Source: Candidatus Marinarcus aquaticus
Lineage (GTDB): Bacteria > Campylobacterota > Campylobacteria > Campylobacterales > Arcobacteraceae
Reading direction: 5' to 3'
Assembly: GCF_004116335.1 (NCBI RefSeq)
Contig: NZ_PDKN01000006.1
Coordinates: 1-64,000, forward strand
Length of the DNA: 64,000 nt
Each line of letters begins with the position of its first letter. The stretch's first letter is position 1. Positions 19,431 to 36,962 of this stretch are shown here, piece after piece. Position numbers and translations under genes: made by a program. The notes beneath the pieces were generated by a model. That model saw only the letters and a program-made list of their open reading frames with translations. It did not search any database and had not been told where the DNA came from.

Positions 19431-20639
19431 ATGGCAAAAGAAAAATTCGAGCGAAGTAAACCGCACGTTAACATTGGTACAATTGGTCACGTTGACCACG
19501 GTAAAACGACTTTAACAGCTGCTATTACTATGTGTTTAGGGCTTAAAAACGGTCAAGCTACTATGGACTATGATCAAATTGATAACGCTCCAGAAGAGAG
19601 AGAAAGAGGAATTACTATTGCTACTTCTCACGTTGAGTATGAAACTGAAACTAGACACTACGCACACGTAGATTGTCCAGGTCACGCCGATTACGTTAAA
19701 AACATGATTACTGGTGCTGCACAAATGGATGGTGCTATCTTAGTTATTGCTGCTACAGATGGACCAATGGCTCAAACTAGAGAGCACATTCTATTATCTA
19801 AACAAGTAGGTGTTCCATACATCGTTGTATTCTTAAACAAAGAAGACCAACTTGATGAAGAAGATAAAGAAGAGATGTTAGAGTTAGTTGAAATGGAAGT
19901 AAGAGAATTACTTTCTGAGTATGACTTCCCAGGTGACGATACTCCAATCGTAGCTGGTTCTGCATTCCAAGCATTAGAAGAAGCTAAAGCTGGTAACGCT
20001 GGTGAGTGGTCTGAAAAAATCTACAACTTAATGGCAGAAGTAGATGCTTATATTCCAACTCCAGAAAGATCAACTGATAAAGATTACTTAATGCCTGTTG
20101 AAGATGTATTCTCAATTGCAGGTAGAGGTACAGTTGTAACTGGTGCTATTAACCAAGGTACTGTTAAATTAGGTGATACTATTGAAATCGTTGGATTAAG
20201 AGATACTCAAACTACTACAGTTACTGGTATTGAAATGTTCAGAAAAGAAATGGATTACGCTGAAGCTGGTGATAACGCTGGTATCTTATTAAGAGGTATT
20301 AAAAAAGAAGATGTTCAAAGAGGACAAGTTCTTGTTAAGCCAGGATCAATCACTCCACACACTAAATTTAAAGGTGAGGTATATATCCTTTCTAAAGAGG
20401 AAGGTGGACGACATACTCCATTCTTCTCAGGATACAGACCACAATTTTATGTAAGAACAACAGACGTAACTGGTTCTATTGAACTAGCTGAAGGTACTGA
20501 AATGGTAATGCCAGGTGATAACGTAGAAGTTACTGTTTCTTTAGTTGCTCCAATCGCTCTTGAAAAGGGAACTAAGTTCGCTATCAGAGAAGGTGGTAGA
20601 ACTGTTGGTGCGGGTGTTGTTGCTGAAATTATCGAGTAA
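19431..20639 (+). CDS. tuf: Elongation factor Tu
   Basis: A 402-residue translational GTPase that delivers aminoacyl-tRNA to the ribosome. G motifs: GHVDHGKT (P-loop), RGITI in switch [14 protein letters not shown] and GSAF, followed by the two beta-barrel domains. AAGGGG lies at good spacing before the ATG. The tRNA-tuf-rpmG-trnW-secE-nusG order is classical. Codon choice is strongly biased, as expected for one of the most abundant proteins. No second tuf copy is seen beside fusA in this window. Confidence 0.98.
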   Translation: MAKEKFERSKPHVNIGTIGHVDHGKTTLTAAITMCLGLKNGQATMDYDQIDNAPEERERGITIATSHVEYETETRHYAHVDCPGHADYVKNMITGAAQMDGAILVIAATDGPMAQTREHILLSKQVGVPYIVVFLNKEDQLDEEDKEEMLELVEMEVRELLSEYDFPGDDTPIVAGSAFQALEEAKAGNAGEWSEKIYNLMAEVDAYIPTPERSTDKDYLMPVEDVFSIAGRGTVVTGAINQGTVKLGDTIEIVGLRDTQTTTVTGIEMFRKEMDYAEAGDNAGILLRGIKKEDVQRGQVLVKPGSITPHTKFKGEVYILSKEEGGRHTPFFSGYRPQFYVRTTDVTGSIELAEGTEMVMPGDNVEVTVSLVAPIALEKGTKFAIREGGRTVGAGVVAEIIE

Positions 20640-20648
20640 GGATAACTT

Positions 20649-20819
20649 ATGGGTAATGGCGTAAGCATCAAAATTGGACTTAAATGTGAGGAGTGTGGTG
20701 ATATTAACTACTCTACTTACAAAAACCCAAAAACTCACACTGAGAAAATGGCGATTAAAAAGTACAGTCCAAGATTAAGAAAACACACAATTCATAAAGA
20801 AGTTAAGTTAAAGTCGTAA
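20649..20819 (+). CDS. rpmG: 50S ribosomal protein L33
   Basis: A 56-residue L33 (start [18 protein letters not shown], end [12 protein letters not shown]) encoded 9 bases after tuf, with AAGGAT as ribosome site. The first zinc-ribbon pair CEEC is kept, but the place of the second pair reads [10 protein letters not shown], so two of four zinc ligands are absent. L33 binds 23S rRNA near the E site. The gene is too short to be found by length-filtered ORF calling. Confidence 0.95.
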   Translation: MGNGVSIKIGLKCEECGDINYSTYKNPKTHTEKMAIKKYSPRLRKHTIHKEVKLKS

Positions 20820-20847
20820 GACTTTAACTTACTCTTTTTTTACAGCA

Positions 20848-20923
20848 AGGTCAGTAGCTCCAATGGTAGAGCGCCGGATTCCAAATCCGATGGCTGGGGG
20901 TTCGAGTCCCTCCTGGCCTGCCA
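20848..20923 (+). tRNA. tRNA-Trp (CCA)
   Basis: 76-nt cloverleaf with acceptor AGGTCAG/CTGGCCT, anticodon loop ttCCAaa on a cggat/atccg stem, and encoded CCA. It lies between rpmG and secE, the usual place in this phylum. Confidence 0.97.
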
Positions 20924-21003
20924 GTTAATTCTTTTTAATAAGGTTTTTAAAAACTTTATTAAAGAGAATTTTTTTATATAGCAAAAATAACTTGGAGTTA
21001 ACT

Positions 21004-21186
21004 GTGGATAAATTAAAAAACTATTATAGAAGTTGCAAAGAAGAATTATCAAAAGTAATTTTTCCTATCAAAGAACAAATCCGAAGTGCATATATTTCAG
21101 TATTTATCGTAGTGACTGTTATTTCGCTGTTTTTAGCATTGATTGATGCAATCATGTCAGTCAGTCTATCTTCAATCATTAATTAA
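21004..21186 (+). CDS. secE: Preprotein translocase subunit SecE
   Basis: A 60-residue single-span SecE that stabilises SecY in the inner membrane. GTG at 21004 is chosen because GGAG lies six bases upstream; the frame opens earlier at a TTG (20992), which would sit on top of that site. It starts MDKLKNYYRSCKEELSKVIFP, the conserved cytoplasmic amphipathic region, followed by one membrane helix. nusG begins 9 bases downstream. Confidence 0.93.
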   Translation: MDKLKNYYRSCKEELSKVIFPIKEQIRSAYISVFIVVTVISLFLALIDAIMSVSLSSIIN

Positions 21187-21195
21187 GGAATTTTT

Positions 21196-21723
21196 ATGGC
21201 ACATCAATGGTACGCAATTCAAACGCACTCAGGGAGTGAACTAACTGTAAAAAGAGCATTAGAAAAATTAGCTGATGAAATGGCTAATGACAGAATCTCT
21301 GAAGTGTTAGTGCCTACTGAAGATTTAATTGAGATTAAAAAAGGGAAAAAGACAATCGTTGAAAAACCATTGTACCCTGCGTATGCATTTGCTAAAATTG
21401 ATTTAGATACTGCATTATGGCATCGAATTCAATCTATGCCAAAAGTTGGACGATTTATTGGTGAGTCTAAAAAACCTACCCCATTGTCTAAAAAAGATAT
21501 TGATGCAATTTTAGACAAAGTAACCAACAGAGCAGCAGCGAAACCAAAAGTTTCATTTGATGAAGGTGAAATGGTACGAATCAAAGAGGGACCATTTGCT
21601 AACTTCAATGGTATTGTTGAAGACTTTGACATGGCTTCTGGTATTTTGAAACTGAATGTTTCAATCTTTGGGCGAAATACACCGGTTGAAATCTCTTATA
21701 CTCAAGTAGAAAGAGTCGTATAA
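21196..21723 (+). CDS. nusG: Transcription termination/antitermination factor NusG
   Basis: A 175-residue NusG that binds the beta-prime clamp of RNA polymerase and couples it to Rho or the ribosome. The N-terminal NGN domain starts WYAIQTHSGSE, and the C-terminal KOW motif reads EGEMVRIKEGPFANFNGIVEDF. It is cotranscribed with secE and followed by a long hairpin before rplK. Confidence 0.97.
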   Translation: MAHQWYAIQTHSGSELTVKRALEKLADEMANDRISEVLVPTEDLIEIKKGKKTIVEKPLYPAYAFAKIDLDTALWHRIQSMPKVGRFIGESKKPTPLSKKDIDAILDKVTNRAAAKPKVSFDEGEMVRIKEGPFANFNGIVEDFDMASGILKLNVSIFGRNTPVEISYTQVERVV

Positions 21724-21736
21724 TTTAAAGACATTT

Positions 21737-21793
21737 TTAGGCATTAGGCAAAGAAACTTCAGCTTCCTTTGAGTTTTTTTGCCTAATGTCTAA
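21737..21793 (+). promoter_or_regulatory. 22-bp inverted repeat between nusG and rplK
   Basis: 21737-21758 pairs with 21772-21793 over 22 positions with only a couple of G-U or mismatched pairs, around a 13-base loop. The stem is rich in ggca/tgcc. The T run lies inside the 3' arm and not after it. This fits an RNase III processing site or partial terminator that separates the secE-nusG and ribosomal protein mRNAs. Confidence 0.7.
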
Positions 21794-21824
21794 TCATTAA
21801 CAAAAGAATAGAAAAGGAAATAAG

Positions 21825-22250
21825 ATGGCTAAAAAAGTAGCTGGAATTTTAAAATTACAAATCCCTGCTGGTGCAGCAAATCCATCACCACCTGTTGGTC
21901 CTGCATTAGGTCAACGTGGTATTAACATCATGGAATTCTGTAAAGCGTTCAATGAAAAAACTAAAGATAAAGGTGGATTTACAATCCCTGTAGAGATCAC
22001 TGTATATCAAGATAAAAGTTTTACATTTGTACTAAAACAACCACCAATGACAGACTTAATTAAAAAGACTTCAGGTGTTAAAAAAGGTTCTGACAATCCA
22101 CTTAAAAATAAAGTTGGAAAGTTGACTAAAGATCAAGTTATGGAAATCGTTGATATAAAAATCGCTGATTTAAATACTGATGATAAAGAGCAAGCGGCTA
22201 AAATTGTTGCTGGTTCAGCTAGATCTATGGGAATTGACGTAGAGTTATAA
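21825..22250 (+). CDS. rplK: 50S ribosomal protein L11
   Basis: A 141-residue L11 with the N-terminal signature [33 protein letters not shown] shortened here to its key residues GPALGQRG, and the C-terminal rRNA-binding domain ending [13 protein letters not shown]. It forms the GTPase-associated centre with 23S rRNA and the L10-L12 stalk. AAAAGGAAAT precedes the ATG. Confidence 0.98.
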   Translation: MAKKVAGILKLQIPAGAANPSPPVGPALGQRGINIMEFCKAFNEKTKDKGGFTIPVEITVYQDKSFTFVLKQPPMTDLIKKTSGVKKGSDNPLKNKVGKLTKDQVMEIVDIKIADLNTDDKEQAAKIVAGSARSMGIDVEL

Positions 22251-22341
22251 GACTCATGAGTCTCACCACAAGACTTAAAAGTGCGGTAGCAAAACGAAAG
22301 ACACAAAGTGCCTTTTAAAAAAATAAATTGCGGAGAATAAA
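22251..22341 (+). other. rplK-rplA intercistronic region
   Basis: 91 bases. It opens with the perfect 12-base palindrome gactcatgagtc and continues with a segment in which ttaaaag can pair with cttttaa. It ends with GCGGAGAA as the rplA ribosome site. It may carry translational control signals, but no known L1 mimic was recognised. Confidence 0.4.
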
Positions 22342-23043
22342 ATGGCAAAAGTTTCAAAAAGATATAAAGCATTATTAGAAAAAGTAGAAGCAGACAAACA
22401 ATACACTGTTGTTGACGCTTGTGCAAAAGTAAAAGAGTTAAGTTCAGCTAAATTTGACGAGTCTGTAGAGGTTGCATTAAACTTAAACATTGATCCTAGA
22501 CATGCAGACCAAATGATCAGAGGTGCTGTTGTATTACCACACGGTACAGGTAAAACTGTACGAGTAGCTGTTTTTGCAAAAGGTGCAAAAATGGACGAAG
22601 CAAAAGCTGCTGGAGCAGATATTGTTGGTAATGACGATTTAGCAGAAGAGATTCAAGCTGGAAACATCAACTTTGATGTATTAATTGCTACACCAGATTG
22701 CATGGGAATCGTTGGTAAAGTAGGACGAATCCTTGGGCCAAAAGGTTTAATGCCTAACCCTAAAACGGGTACAGTTACTATGGACGTAGCTAAAGCAGTT
22801 GACGATGCAAAAGGTGGTAAGGTTACATATAGAGTTGATAAAAAAGGTAACATGCAAGCAGGTATTGGTAAAGCATCATTTTCTGCTGAAGCAATCCAAG
22901 AAAACTTAAAAACTTTCCTTGCAGCTATCAACAAAGCTAAACCAGCTTCTGCAAAAGGTCGATATATTAAAAATGCAGCAGTTTCATTAACTATGTCTCC
23001 ATCTGTTAATATGGACGTATTAGAATTAATGGACATTAAATAA
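22342..23043 (+). CDS. rplA: 50S ribosomal protein L1
   Basis: A 233-residue L1 of the ribosomal stalk on the E-site side and a known translational autoregulator. Family segments: [24 protein letters not shown], the signature [30 protein letters not shown] (key residues [11 protein letters not shown]), and the terminal LTMSPS. GGAGAATAAA precedes the ATG. Confidence 0.98.
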   Translation: MAKVSKRYKALLEKVEADKQYTVVDACAKVKELSSAKFDESVEVALNLNIDPRHADQMIRGAVVLPHGTGKTVRVAVFAKGAKMDEAKAAGADIVGNDDLAEEIQAGNINFDVLIATPDCMGIVGKVGRILGPKGLMPNPKTGTVTMDVAKAVDDAKGGKVTYRVDKKGNMQAGIGKASFSAEAIQENLKTFLAAINKAKPASAKGRYIKNAAVSLTMSPSVNMDVLELMDIK

Positions 23044-23205
23044 GGTCTTCCTTATTTAATAGCATTCAATAGTCAAGACATGTTTTGTCTTGACGTTTGA
23101 GTGTTATTCAAAACACTGAATTAAAACTGAAGACAGCTGGTAAGAGACTCTCCTCGTCTCTTGTAAGACCCGCCGAAGTTGGATGTTTTGGAAGGAGGAA
23201 AAACT
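23044..23205 (+). promoter_or_regulatory. L10 leader: structured autoregulatory region before rplJ
   Basis: 162-base leader. A perfect 9-bp hairpin lies at 23072-23080/23086-23094. A second element, aagagac/gtctctt with flanking ggtaag and tgtaagaccc, resembles the stem with internal loops that binds the L10-L12 complex in other bacteria. AAGGAGGA follows at 23190. Position and shape fit the ribosomal L10 leader; homology was not computed. Confidence 0.6.
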
Positions 23206-23694
23206 ATGACTAAACAACAAAAAGCTGAAATCGTTGATTTTTTATCTTCTGAGTTCAAAGAGTCTCAAGCAATCGTTGTGTGTGATTATAAAGGTTTAAC
23301 TCACAAAGAGTTAGAAACTTTAAGAAAATCTGCACGAGAAAACGGAACAAAAGTTCAAGTTGCTAAAAATACTTTAGTAACTGTTGCTGTAAAAAATGCT
23401 GATTTAGGTGATGTACAATTATCTGGAACAAATATTTTCTTATGGTCAGAAGATCAAATTTCTGCTTGTAAAGTTGCAGATAAATTTGCAACAGAGAAAA
23501 AAGATAAATTCTCTATTAAATCAGGTATTGTTGAAGGTAAAATTGCTGACATTAATACAATTAATGCATTCGCTAAATTACCATCACGAGAAGAGCTTCT
23601 TGGTATGTTGGCTGCTACTTGGATGGCTCCACTTACAAACTTCACTATTGGGCTTGATGCTCTTAGAAGAAAAAAAGAAGAAGAGGCTGCGTAA
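23206..23694 (+). CDS. rplJ: 50S ribosomal protein L10
   Basis: A 162-residue L10 that anchors L7/L12 dimers on the GTPase-associated centre. Start ATG 23206 is directly after the strong AAGGAGGA; the earlier TTG at 23179 would begin inside the leader. Segments VVCDYKGLTHKEL, KVAKNTL and LPSREELLGML are typical. Expression is probably controlled by the leader above. Confidence 0.97.
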   Translation: MTKQQKAEIVDFLSSEFKESQAIVVCDYKGLTHKELETLRKSARENGTKVQVAKNTLVTVAVKNADLGDVQLSGTNIFLWSEDQISACKVADKFATEKKDKFSIKSGIVEGKIADINTINAFAKLPSREELLGMLAATWMAPLTNFTIGLDALRRKKEEEAA

Positions 23695-23748
23695 TTTAAC
23701 GCATTAATAAAACAATTATAATAAATAAAAAAAATTAAGGAAAATGAA

Positions 23749-24126
23749 ATGGCAATTTCTAAAGAAGACGTATTAGAATATATCTCTGGTCTATCTGTAT
23801 TAGAGTTATCTGAATTAGTAAAAGAATTCGAAGAAAAATTTGGTGTATCTGCACAACCTGTTGCAGTAGCAGGTGTTGCAGTTGCTGGTGGAGCTGCTGA
23901 AGCTGCTGAAGAAAAAACTGAATTCAACGTTGTTATCAAAGACGCAGGTGCTAAGAAAATCAACGTAATTAAAGAGATCAGAGGATTAACTGGTCTTGGA
24001 TTAAAAGAAGCAAAAGCAATGGCAGAAGAAGCTGGTGCAGTAGTTAAAGAAGGTGTTTCTAAAGAAGACGCTGAAGCTGCTAAAGCTGCATTAGAAGCTG
24101 CTGGAGCAGTTGTAGAATTAGTATAA
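23749..24126 (+). CDS. rplL: 50S ribosomal protein L7/L12
   Basis: A 125-residue stalk protein with an N-terminal dimerisation domain, an Ala/Gly-rich hinge (about residues 38-53) and a C-terminal factor-binding domain with [33 protein letters not shown] precedes the ATG. Codon bias is strong. It is followed by two hairpins before rpoB, a site where stalk and polymerase expression can be separated. Confidence 0.98.
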   Translation: MAISKEDVLEYISGLSVLELSELVKEFEEKFGVSAQPVAVAGVAVAGGAAEAAEEKTEFNVVIKDAGAKKINVIKEIRGLTGLGLKEAKAMAEEAGAVVKEGVSKEDAEAAKAALEAAGAVVELV

Positions 24127-24150
24127 TTACTCACCGGTAATTATCCACTG

Positions 24151-24249
24151 TATACAAGGCCTTGTGCCTTGTATAAGACTAGCATCTTTGAAGGCTAAGG
24201 TTAGAGTTTGAAAGCCAAATTTTAACCCTATCCTTTAAGGATGCTTTTG
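24151..24249 (+). promoter_or_regulatory. rplL-rpoB attenuation or processing region
   Basis: A perfect 10-bp hairpin tatacaaggc/gccttgtata (24151-24160/24166-24175) is followed by a larger branched fold closed by agcatc (24181-24186) and gatgct (24240-24245), ending in TTTT. The second structure looks like a partial terminator that would lower rpoBC expression relative to rplL. Confidence 0.6.
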
Positions 24250-24267
24250 CGCTTTTAAAAAAAGTAA

Positions 24268-32977
<8,710 letters not shown>

Positions 32978-33003
32978 AACAGTGAAGCGAAAGCTTCACT
33001 GTT
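32978..33003 (+). terminator. Hairpin after rpoC
   Basis: Perfect 11-bp stem (32978-32988/32993-33003) with a GAAA tetraloop, starting at the base after the rpoC stop. There is no T run, so it may stabilise the 3' end or act as a weak terminator before the next gene 11 bases on. Confidence 0.65.
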
Positions 33004-33014
33004 AAGGCTTATCA

Positions 33015-33404
33015 ATGGATAATATACTCTTTTTGTTTTTTCTGTTTATTGCATTAGAGTTATTTGAAGTTAATTGGCAAAAATCAGACTCTTTATATGG
33101 AGTTCTTTATAACAACTATTTAATTTATAAAAAATCCCTTTTTACTTTTTTTATTTTCAATCCTACTTTTTTTTATGCACTCTTTTTATTGGTCTATTTA
33201 AATGTGGACTCCATGCTTTTAATTGCAATTGCCATCGTTAAATTCATCGACGTCTTTTTTAAAATTTCCATGATGAAAAAGTTAGACAATGGAGAAAAGA
33301 TGGAAAATATCATGCCTGTCAATGCAAAAATGGGCTTTATATTTCGATACATGAACGTATTAATCTATCCGATATCCTTTCTTTTTGCAGTCAACTACTT
33401 ATAA
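33015..33404 (+). CDS. Small integral membrane protein of unknown function
   Basis: A 129-residue protein with about four hydrophobic segments (residues 2-15, 40-60, 65-83, 110-128) and a charged central loop KKLDNGEKMENIMPVNAKM. No motif of a known family was recognised. The gene starts 11 bases after the rpoC hairpin and could be read through from the rpoBC transcript. AAGG lies 10 bases before the ATG. The long uninterrupted frame and membrane pattern support a real gene. Confidence 0.65.
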   Translation: MDNILFLFFLFIALELFEVNWQKSDSLYGVLYNNYLIYKKSLFTFFIFNPTFFYALFLLVYLNVDSMLLIAIAIVKFIDVFFKISMMKKLDNGEKMENIMPVNAKMGFIFRYMNVLIYPISFLFAVNYL

Positions 33405-33458
33405 TATTAATATTTATTATCAATAACAATTAAGTTACATTTCGTTATATTTTCATTT

Positions 33459-34166
33459 ATGAATACAAATGAATTGAATAACCTAATCCTAAATGCACCT
33501 TATCAAACCAAGTATGAAGCAATACTGGACGTTACTTCTAAAGATATTGTTGCCTATGAAGCACTGGCCAAATTTGGCATAAATCAAAATATTATTTCTA
33601 CAGAAAAAATATTTCAATATTTGCATCATAACAATGAACTCTTTTACTCTTTGGAGCAACGAAATAAAGCACATCAACTTGAACATGCACCTCAAAGTTA
33701 TCCTGTGTTTGTCAATTTTGATGCCGATATTGTTGTTAGTGATGAGCAAAAAAATCATTGGGAAATGTTTTTAAAAGAGCATCAAAAGAGTATTGTTGTT
33801 GAAATCACAGAAAATGGAAGTGATGATGAAAAAAGTGCCAATATCATGCGCAACTTCTCATCATGGTTAAAACAAAGAGAAATTAAAACAGCACTGGATG
33901 ATTTCGCTCAAGATGGTTCCATGTTCTCTTTTTTTATTATGAACAACTCTTCGTACATCAAAATTGACAAATCTTTCTTGCGTCAAATTGAGCGCAATGA
34001 AAACTACTTTTACTATTTAGAAGGGGTGATTAAAACCATTCAAGCCAATGGACAAAAGTCAATTGTTGAAGGGGTTGAGACCAAAGAGGATTATGAGACA
34101 GTTAAAAAACTGGGGTCAAACTACATGCAAGGCTATTATTTCTCGGATTTAACAAAGACGGTGTAA
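33459..34166 (+). CDS. Stand-alone EAL-domain protein (cyclic-di-GMP phosphodiesterase type)
   Basis: A 235-residue EAL domain without sensor or membrane parts. The family motifs can be followed: YEALAKF (EAL, but Lys replaces the usual Arg of EALxR), FVNFDAD (Asn), VEITENG (Glu), ALDDFAQDGS (DDF), IKIDKSF (Lys), VEGVE (Glu) and MQGYYFS. Most metal ligands of an active c-di-GMP phosphodiesterase are present, so hydrolysis is plausible; the altered EALxR leaves a binding-only role possible. It has its own short upstream region and no GGDEF partner nearby. Confidence 0.85.
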   Translation: MNTNELNNLILNAPYQTKYEAILDVTSKDIVAYEALAKFGINQNIISTEKIFQYLHHNNELFYSLEQRNKAHQLEHAPQSYPVFVNFDADIVVSDEQKNHWEMFLKEHQKSIVVEITENGSDDEKSANIMRNFSSWLKQREIKTALDDFAQDGSMFSFFIMNNSSYIKIDKSFLRQIERNENYFYYLEGVIKTIQANGQKSIVEGVETKEDYETVKKLGSNYMQGYYFSDLTKTV

Positions 34167-34222
34167 TGTTATACTCTTTTCATATTAACATGATATAATT
34201 TCAAAAAATCAAAAGGGACCGT

Positions 34223-34510
34223 ATGCAATATTTAGTAATCGCTTATGACTATGACAATGCATTAGATAAAAGAATGGAAGCTCGACCAGAGCATGTGAAA
34301 GCAACGCAAGCACTTATGAAAGAAGGAAAAATCATCTCTGCTTGTGCACTCATTGAAGATGAAAAAATGGTGGGCTCTTCTGTGGTTACAAACTTTGCCA
34401 GTGAAGAGGAGTTTGAAGCATGGTTGTCCAATGAACCATACGTGAAAGGAAAAGTTTGGGATATGGAGAATATTCAAATTGTAGAAGTGAAAGTGATGCC
34501 ACAAGCTTAG
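34223..34510 (+). CDS. YciI-family protein
   Basis: A 95-residue protein of the YciI (ferredoxin-like alpha-beta) family with YLVIAYDY at the start, RPEHVKATQALMKEGKIISACAL, EAWLSNEPYVKGKVW and a final strand NIQIVEVKVMP. The family His-Asp pair (RPEH and DY) is visible. Members act in varied small-molecule reactions; none can be assigned here. AAAAGGGA precedes the ATG. The 3' end overlaps the convergent gene by 4 bases. Confidence 0.85.
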   Translation: MQYLVIAYDYDNALDKRMEARPEHVKATQALMKEGKIISACALIEDEKMVGSSVVTNFASEEEFEAWLSNEPYVKGKVWDMENIQIVEVKVMPQA

Positions 34511-35145
34511 TCATAAAAAAGCTTAAGAAGAATCTCTTCTTGCGCTTTTTTACTGTAATTGAATTTAAACTCGGCCTCTTTTAAATAATAGATAAAATTC
34601 TCACTGTTAACCCCTTTAAAGGCTTTTAAAAAACTCTCAAAATAGTTCCAAAACTCATTGATATGTGAATGTTTGCTTTGCAGTTTTGCAATTTTGTTTA
34701 AAAACAGAAATTTCGCTAACTCTTCATCACTTTTGTCATAAGTGCGAAACTTATGCAGTGAGGGCAACATCAAGTTATAGATGTTGTTGTCATAGATAAA
34801 CGTTAGAAAATTTTGTGCGTTATAGATATTTTTATTTTTCATGTAGATATACTCATCATACTCAGAACTGTTTGATGTTTTTTGATACTGCTCATCTAAA
34901 TAATAAAGAATTTTGGTGCGCAGTTTTAAAAAGCGTTTTTGTACGGTGTTGTAGTGCACCTGCAGAGTTTTACTCGTTTGCAATGCTGTTTGATTATTCA
35001 CAAAAGCGTGAATGATTGCTTGATCTGTGTGCAGTCGTGAAAGTGAGAACTTACGACGGCAGTGTGCACATTTGACGTGGTGATGTTGAAGTGTGTAGAG
35101 GTGTTTGTGACCACAGAAAATGCAGGTTGTCATATTTGGTTCCAA
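34507..35145 (-). CDS. IS1595-type transposase-like protein, single copy, no visible IS ends
   Basis: A 212-residue protein with an N-terminal zinc ribbon (CIFCGHKH and CAHCRRKF), a helix-turn-helix ([20 protein letters not shown]), and a C-terminal part that follows the IS1595/ISXO2 pattern: [47 protein letters not shown] and [15 protein letters not shown]. No terminal inverted repeats or target duplication were found around it. It is divergent from the nickel importer, with about 80 bases between. It may be a domesticated transposase acting as a regulator, or a decayed insertion sequence. An internal ATG (35133, MTTCIFCG) is an alternative start. Confidence 0.65.
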   Translation of the reverse strand: MEPNMTTCIFCGHKHLYTLQHHHVKCAHCRRKFSLSRLHTDQAIIHAFVNNQTALQTSKTLQVHYNTVQKRFLKLRTKILYYLDEQYQKTSNSSEYDEYIYMKNKNIYNAQNFLTFIYDNNIYNLMLPSLHKFRTYDKSDEELAKFLFLNKIAKLQSKHSHINEFWNYFESFLKAFKGVNSENFIYYLKEAEFKFNYSKKAQEEILLKLFYD

Positions 35146-35194
35146 AAATGTATAAGAAATATAAAAATTTATTTTACTGTAAAAAGCTTAAGAA

Positions 35195-35200
35195 TATAAT
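35195..35200 (+). promoter_or_regulatory. -10 box of the nickel importer operon
   Basis: AGAATATAATTT contains TATAAT 25 bases before the nikK ATG. No obvious NikR dyad was recognised around it. Confidence 0.5.
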
Positions 35201-35225
35201 TTGCCCACATTTACAAGGAGACAAA

Positions 35226-35942
35226 ATGAAAGCATTATTATTTGTATTATCAGTGATGATTGGTGCGCAAGCACACTTTTTAACTTTTTTACCCAACAAT
35301 GACAATATCCAAAAGATGAATCAATCAAAAGTTCAATTTGACATATCTTTTATTCATCCTTTTGAACAAACGGGTATGACCATGGAAAAACCAGAGCTTT
35401 TTTATAACAAAATAAAATTGCCATTAACTCAAACAAGTAAGTTTGACCATAAGTCATGGAAAGGTTCGTATGAGATTAAAACCCCAGGTGTGTATCAATT
35501 TTATGTGCAACCACAACCCTATTTTGAACCTGCAGAAGAGAAGTTTATTGTACATGTACCAAAATTGATTATCTCTTCATTTGGATTAGAAGATGGATGG
35601 GATGAACCCGTAGGACTTAAATATGAGATTGTTCCGATGACAAAACCATTTGGTTTGTATGCTGGAAACTTATTTCAAGGAAAAGTGTTGCATAATGGTA
35701 AACCAGCGAGCAATGTTGAAGTTGAAGTCGAACTTTATAATGAATTTGGACTTAAAGCACCTACTGATGCACACATTACACAAGTAGTGAAAACCGATGA
35801 AAATGGTGTTTTTAGTTTTACCATGAATCATAAAGGTTGGTGGGGTTTCGCAGCATTGATTGAAGAAGGAAGTTTGAAACACTCTGATGGAAAAGAGTAT
35901 CCAATTGAAAATGGCGCACTTATTTGGGTGAAAGCGTACTAA
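35226..35942 (+). CDS. nikK: DUF4198 periplasmic nickel transport accessory protein NikK
   Basis: A 238-residue exported protein of the DUF4198/NikK family. A signal peptide ([16 protein letters not shown]) is followed at once by HFLTFLP, so cleavage would leave an N-terminal His suited to metal binding. The C-terminal half carries a beta-sandwich repeat ([32 protein letters not shown]). AAGGAG supports the ATG at 35226; the frame is open from 35091, but that reading lacks a signal and covers the promoter. It is first in an operon encoding all NikKMLQO components. Confidence 0.85.
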   Translation: MKALLFVLSVMIGAQAHFLTFLPNNDNIQKMNQSKVQFDISFIHPFEQTGMTMEKPELFYNKIKLPLTQTSKFDHKSWKGSYEIKTPGVYQFYVQPQPYFEPAEEKFIVHVPKLIISSFGLEDGWDEPVGLKYEIVPMTKPFGLYAGNLFQGKVLHNGKPASNVEVEVELYNEFGLKAPTDAHITQVVKTDENGVFSFTMNHKGWWGFAALIEEGSLKHSDGKEYPIENGALIWVKAY

Positions 35943-35953
35943 AAGAGGTTTAA

Positions 35954-36547
35954 ATGCATATAGCAGATGGTGTTTTAACATTAGAAGCCACAGCAGCAGT
36001 AAGTGCTGTGAGCATCTATGTGTTATACAAAGCACTTAAAGAGATACCTGAAGAGAAAATTACACTCACAGCTGCGTGCAGTGCAATGTTTTTTTTGGCT
36101 TCATTTATACATATCCCTTTGGGAGTGACGCAAATACATCTTCTGCTTGTAGGCGTCATAGGTGTTTTAATAGGGAGAAGTGCTTTTTTAGCCATTGCGG
36201 TGGCACTCATTTTGCAAGCACTGTTATTGGGTTATGGTGGCATGGTTTCTGTCGGGGTGAATCTCTTTATTATGGCTGCACCGGCATGGATAGTTTACGA
36301 GCTGTACAGATGTGCTTGGATGCAGAATTTAAATCAAAAAATAAGATTTTTTTTAGTAGGATTTTTAGGAGCATTTTTCTCTACAGTTTTATTAACAGCA
36401 ATTTTATATTTTTCAAAAGAAGAGTATGAATGGGCGGCATACACCATATTCAGTGTCAATATTATTACCATGTTTATAGAAGGAATTATCAGCATGTTTT
36501 TATTGCTTTTTATTCAAAAAACATATTCGAATATATTAAAGGTTTAG
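35954..36547 (+). CDS. nikM: ECF nickel transporter substrate-binding subunit NikM (CbiM-like)
   Basis: A 197-residue S-component with about six membrane helices. It begins MHIADGVL, the CbiM/NikM signature in which the N-terminal Met-His inserts into the pocket and binds the metal. A second His-rich segment (FIHIPLGVTQIHLLLVG) near residue 55 supplies further ligands. Cobalt (CbiM) and nickel (NikM) forms are hard to separate by sequence alone; the DUF4198 neighbour, the NikL-type gene and the absence of cobalamin genes favour nickel. Confidence 0.88.
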   Translation: MHIADGVLTLEATAAVSAVSIYVLYKALKEIPEEKITLTAACSAMFFLASFIHIPLGVTQIHLLLVGVIGVLIGRSAFLAIAVALILQALLLGYGGMVSVGVNLFIMAAPAWIVYELYRCAWMQNLNQKIRFFLVGFLGAFFSTVLLTAILYFSKEEYEWAAYTIFSVNIITMFIEGIISMFLLLFIQKTYSNILKV

Positions 36548-36548
36548 A

Positions 36549-36962
36549 TTGAAGCGTATTGTTTTATTGTTATGCTTAGGTGTGAGTTTTGTTTGGGCAC
36601 ATAAAATTAATCTTTTTATCACTACTCAAAAACAAAATGTAGAAATATACTCTTATTTTGCCAATGCTGCACCATGTAAAAGGTGTGATTTGGTCATAAA
36701 ACACAACCAAACGGTGGTATTAAAAACCAAACTCAATGATGAAGGGAAATACAGTTTTAAATCACAGTATCCCAGTTTAGATATTCATGTCAGTACCATT
36801 GGAGGTCATGCTGCCCATCGAGCAGTCGTGGTGGATCATTTGACCAAAGAGAGTCTCAAAGAGCATCAAAAAAAAGAGCAAGAGAGCAATTATTTTAAAA
36901 TTATTTTAGCTTTGATCCTCATTGCTTTGGTTTTTATTTTATTAAAACGAGTGAAGAAGTGA
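36549..36962 (+). CDS. nikL: NikL-type membrane-anchored accessory protein
   Basis: A 137-residue protein with an N-terminal signal (LLLCLGVSFVWA) followed directly by HKINLF, then a small beta domain with CKRC and GGHAAHRA as candidate metal ligands, and a C-terminal membrane helix with a basic tail (LKRVKK). It corresponds in place, size and layout to NikL (the counterpart of CbiN). The start is TTG at 36549, one base after the nikM stop, with AAAGG upstream. Its GTGA overlap with nikQ supports coupled translation. Confidence 0.78.
   Translation: MKRIVLLLCLGVSFVWAHKINLFITTQKQNVEIYSYFANAAPCKRCDLVIKHNQTVVLKTKLNDEGKYSFKSQYPSLDIHVSTIGGHAAHRAVVVDHLTKESLKEHQKKEQESNYFKIILALILIALVFILLKRVKK

Noticed and set aside
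23454-24134. Long open frame on the minus strand (226 codons) across rplJ and rplL
   Set aside because: Its low-complexity Ala/Ser/Thr-rich translation comes from the biased codons of the two ribosomal protein genes on the other strand; there is no ribosome site and no family.
35091-35225. N-terminal extension of the nikK frame
   Set aside because: It would cover the divergent promoter and hide the signal peptide; AAGGAG before ATG 35226 decides the start.
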